From: Kipferlia bialata
Lineage: Eukaryota > Fornicata
Assembly: GCA_003568945.1 (NCBI GenBank)
Contig: BDIP01000020.1
Span: 1-35,743 of the forward strand
DNA: 35,743 bases
Reading direction: 5' to 3'
The translations under genes and the position numbers were made by a program. Shown here one piece after another: positions 32,315-35,743 of this stretch. Every line of letters begins with the position of its first letter. Within the stretch, counting starts at the first letter, position 1. The notes beneath the pieces are model-generated. The model was not told the origin of the DNA and did not search any database. It saw only the letters and a program-made list of their open reading frames with translations.

Positions 32315-35300
32315 ATGCCATCTGACAGTGGTCCTCAGAAGCACAGCATCGTCCTATCATTCTTTGACGCCTCTGAGAAGAGATATAAGAATGTTGGACG
32401 TGGCTTTGTCTCCGTAGCAAGGTATGTGTTGGTCTCTTTCCTTCGGTTTGACTGTCATTGTTGTTACTCTCGTTCCTCCCGAGTCTCTAGTCATTCGGTG
32501 TGGTGTGCCGTTGCTTTGTAGCCAGTTCGCACTGTTGCTTGGATAAGTATGGGAGTTCCTCTAACGTGCAGGATCAGTGATTCTGCGCCACGGCACGCAT
32601 TCGTTATATACGTCCCCCAGAGAGGTGCTGAGGTAAGAACCGGTTTAGGTGTTATCTGTCCTTTTTACTGTCTCAGTTCTTGCTCTGTGCTCACCCTAGG
32701 CTCCCAGGCGCATTGTGTCTGACCCTGTGACGTCCAAGTTCAACCTGACCCAGCAAGGGACGGGTCTGTACTACGCCTTCAGAGACAGCCAGGGCCATGC
32801 CTGGAGCATCAACTTTGTGCAGGAGTCCTCCTGTCGGGCTGTGCTTGCCGCAGTTGCCGCTGCTCAGGAGGAGGACAAGCGGAAGCCCAGTCGCGACAAG
32901 TACAAGGTGCTGTTTGACGAGCTGGGGTCTGGGAAGGTGTGCGAGGAGGGAGACAAGGCAGGTGTCACGTACACTGTCTATGCCCCATCCGTCCAGCCAT
33001 CAGACGTTCTGCACGGAGTGATCCCCGAGGACTCTGCGGTGCTCTACTGCAAGACGAGGCACCATGTGTTCCACGTGTCCTCCACCCCTGCCTCTGCCGC
33101 CTTCGAGGGTCTGGACTGTGCCACCCTAGGCATGACAAAGGGCGGCAGGAGGGTGGTGTGGTGCCCGGCATCCGACCTGGCCTGCTCGTCCTTCCCCCAG
33201 CCCCCCTGCGGGTGTGTGATGGAGGTGTCTCTGGGCAAGCTGAAGAAGGCAGACAAGCCAGAGCCCGTCCCAGAGCCAGAGCCCGAGCCGGAGCCCTCAG
33301 TACCCGAGGTGCAGGAGGTAGAGGAGCCTGTGGTGGAGGAGGCTGCCCCAGTGGCTGTGGCTGCCCCCCAGCAGGTGTCGCCTGGGTACCCCGGGTACCC
33401 CACTGGACCCCAGGGTGACAGCACTGGTATGCTTGCCCAGATGGCCATGCTCACCAACCAGCAAATGCTGCTGGCCCAGGAGAGGAACAGGCCCACGGAC
33501 TCATACAGGGAGGCAGGGAGGCCAGAGGAGAGAGGCAGGGACAGGGAGTACGAGCGCCAGAGGGAGAGGGAGAGAGAGCAGGTGCACGAGCTGCTGCGCC
33601 TCTCTGCCTCCCAGCCTGGCCTGATTGACGATGAGGGCAAGGCCCAGCTGTTGTCCATAGCCATGCACGGCACAGGCCACACGGTGGCAGGGGTCCTGGC
33701 CGCCATGGCATCCAGGAGGATGGCATCCCCCGCCCCCCCCACCACACCCACCCCCGCCCCCGCCGCTGCCCCTACCCCTGCCCCTGAGGCCCAGGTGCCC
33801 GAGGCCAAGGCAGAGACAGAGGAGGCGGTGGAGAGAGAGACACGCGAGGAGAGAGAGGCCAGGGAGACTCGCATGTGTGAGCTGGAGTCCAAGGTTGCTG
33901 ACCTTCACGCCATGTTCAACCTGCCAGGTGCCCTGCCAGACCCCGAGACGGGCATGCCCTCTGCCGAGACCAAGAAGCTGATCGACACTGGCAGCAGGCT
34001 GGTGCTATCTGTGCAGTATCTGGTGACTGATGCTGACAGGCAGAGGCGGGTGGCCAGGGACGCCCAGACCGCCATGGATGGGCTCAAGGAGCAGCTGAAC
34101 GTGGTGACTGAGCAGGGAAGGTGTGCCCTGGAGGAGGAGAAGCAGCAGCACACCGAGGACGTGGCCACCCTCTCCGACCGCCTGGAGAAGGACCTTGTCC
34201 ACAGGGCCCAGCTCTCTGATGACCTCGAGTCTGCCCGCACCGACCTGCGCAGGATGAGTGGAAGACTCGAGGCCTCCCACGCTGAGAGCATCGAGCTGCA
34301 GTCCCAGCTGAAGAGAGAGAGGGACGGCAGGGAGAGGGAGGGGGAGGACAACAGCCGCCGCATTGCTGGGCTGGAGGGTGCCCTGGCTGAGACCCGTGCC
34401 CAGCACAGGCTGGAGGTGGAGACGTGGCACGCTAAGGAGAGGGAGATGCAGGAGATCATCGACAAGCTGCGGGAGGACCTTGCTGAGCAGGCGTCTGTGT
34501 GCGAGGGTCTGCAGTCTGACGTGAGGGAGAGGGACAGCGTGATTGCCACGATGCGCTCCAACCTGCAGAAGCTGAAGGCCCACGTCCTGAAGCTGAGGCA
34601 GGCCATGAAGCAGCTGTCTGAGGAGAAGGCCAAGGTGGAGGCAGCCCTCACTGCCGTGACTGAGGAGAGAGACACCCTCTCTGCCACCCTGGAGGAGACC
34701 CAGCAGACCCTGGCCACCACACAGGAGGAGAGGGATGCTGGTATCCAGCAGATTGCCGAGATGACTGAGGCTAGGAAGGAGGCTGATGCCTCCCACGCCG
34801 CAGAGGTGGAGGCACTCTCCACAGCCCATGTGGAGGAGACAGCTGCCACTGTGGCAGCCCACGAGGAGAGGGTGCAGACACTGGAGCAGGAGATGGATGC
34901 CCAGAGGCAGAGCCTGACTGCTGAGAGAGAGGCTGTAGAGGCTAAGGCAGCTGAGAGGCTCGCTGCCCTGGAGGCTGAGAGGGTTGCGGATGTGGCTAGG
35001 CTGGAGACAGAGGCAGAGGCCAAGGCCGCCGCTCACCTTGCTGAGAGTGAGGCCACTGCCCAGAGACATGCCGAGGAGACCAGGGTGCTCGAGGAGACCC
35101 ATGCCTCTGTGCTGGAGCAGGAGAGACAGAGTGCGGCCCAGGCACTGACTGAGGCATCACAGGCCGCAGAGAGGCAGAGGCAGGAGGCCGCCTCAGCTCT
35201 GGAGGGGGCTTCTGCCCAGCACGCCTCTGCCCTGGAGGTCCTGACTGCCCAGCACAGAGAGACTCTGACTGCTGCCGAGACCAGCCATGCCGAGCAGATG

Positions 35301-35743
35301 ACCCACGCCACAGAGGATCTGACATCCAGGTTCGAGGGTATGTTGGGTGAGAAGGAGGCTGAGGTGCAGAGGGTGAGGGCAGAGGTGGCGGCAGGGGCCC
35401 AGGCCCTTGCTGCCCTGTCCGAGCAGCACCAGGTCGAGATTGCCTCTCTGAGGGAGGAGCTGGCCAAGACCCACTCCAGCCTGGAGGCCACATGCGTCCA
35501 GAGGGACTCCCTGCTGGAGTCCGTGGCCCAGCTCTCCACCGATGTGCAGGGCATGCACAACATGGCACAGGAGCAGGGAGAGACGGAGGAGGCTGAGGTA
35601 GAGGCCGAGGTGGAGGAGGTTGCTGAGCCCGAGCCCGAGGTTGCTGACCCTCTCTCCTTCGTAACTGAGGAGCCCGAGGCTGAGGCTGAGCCTGAGGTTG
35701 CTGACCCTCTCTCCTTCGTAGATGAGGAGCCCGAGGCTGAGGC
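32315..35743 (+). CDS. FKBP15 (WAFL)-like protein: WH1-like + degenerate FKBP-like domain + long coiled coil; runs off the window
   Basis: Exons 32315-32421, 32572-32632 and 32700 to the window end give 1070 residues so far. Residues 8-105 resemble the FKBP15 WH1-like domain (HSIVLSFFDASEKRYKNVG, AFVIYVPQ, LYYAFRDSQGHAWSINFVQE; family YxTFYDDxRxNWSIxFES). Residues about 117-225 align with its FKBP domain (EGDKAGVTYTVYAP, LGMTKGGRRVVWCPA, CVMEVSLGKLKK). The aromatic pocket of active FKBPs (the FD and V-I-x-G-W-E motifs) is not there, so isomerase activity is unlikely. A Glu/Pro linker and a Gly/Tyr/Pro stretch (SPGYPGYPTGPQGD) follow, then a highly charged coiled coil from about residue 330 to the end. 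FKBP15 works on early endosomes with actin and WASH components. The large last exon has no intron in more than 3 kb. Confidence 0.85.
35637..35743 (+). repeat. 57-base in-frame tandem repeat at the window end
   Basis: Nearly two copies of a 19-residue unit EVADPLSFVTEEPEAEAEP; the second begins at 35694 and reads D in place of T. It lies in the acidic region after the coiled coil of the FKBP15-like protein and continues beyond the window, so copy number is unknown. Confidence 0.85.

Noticed and set aside
33044-35568. Long minus-strand frames opposite the FKBP15-like gene (up to 372 codons)
   Set aside because: They are Ser/Leu-rich shadows of a Glu/Ala/Gln-rich coiled coil with GC-rich codons; the plus frame has homology and splice support.
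1-35743. Mobile elements, viral remnants, CRISPR arrays, tRNA or rRNA genes
   Set aside because: No transposase, reverse transcriptase, integrase or capsid-like frame, no terminal repeats, no spaced direct repeats and no tRNA-like fold was found by eye.

Overview
The window is eukaryotic nuclear DNA from a protist with very short, very dense GT-AG introns. Genes on both strands are broken into exons of about 30-230 bases that join in frame, while the uninterrupted reading frames of most of the first 22 kb are short. TAA, TAG and TGA all end genes, so the code is standard. Many introns end in a fused motif of the type CTAAC/CTGAC + 1-5 nt + AG, which recalls the branch-point/acceptor motif known from trichomonads and diplomonads. 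Together with intron richness this suggests a free-living metamonad, for example an intron-rich fornicate such as Kipferlia; the organism is inference. I see no mobile element, no viral remnant, no CRISPR and no RNA gene.

Layout: 57-1339 (+) 3' part of an endonuclease I family nuclease, with degenerate exon copies in its introns. 1585-5616 (-) a RING + MORN + leucine-rich-repeat protein built from one-repeat-per-exon modules. 6158-7104 (+) a small multipass membrane protein. 7716-8879 (+) a coiled-coil protein. 9174-11261 (-) an RCC1-like propeller. 11353-12114 (+) a TXNDC9/phosducin-like thioredoxin-fold protein, head to head with and overlapping the RCC1 gene's 5' region. 12680-19973 (-) a 41-exon OXR1/NCOA7-like LysM + TLDc protein of 1163 residues. 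20404-22027 (+) a single-repeat Trk/Ktr-type cation transporter fragment, followed by 22230-23435 (+), a protein of unknown family that may be spliced to it. 23971-26210 (+) an LRRC49-like LRR protein. 26394-29459 (-) UTP12/WDR3. 29649-31919 (+) an intronless 756-residue unknown. 32315 to the window end (+) an FKBP15-like WH1 + FKBP-like + coiled-coil protein.

There is a marked change near 22.2 kb. To the left, genes carry about 5-13 introns per kb of coding sequence; to the right they carry none to about two. The genes do not form one pathway: the set mixes ribosome biogenesis (UTP12), tubulin and chaperone functions (TXNDC9-like, LRRC49-like), endosome/actin (FKBP15-like) and V-ATPase/oxidation resistance (OXR1-like). 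The most unusual signals are (1) broken partial copies of exons inside neighbouring introns of two genes, (2) G-rich donors facing C-rich acceptors, (3) branch-point/acceptor fusion, and (4) the truncated Trk transporter beside a 92-base C tract.
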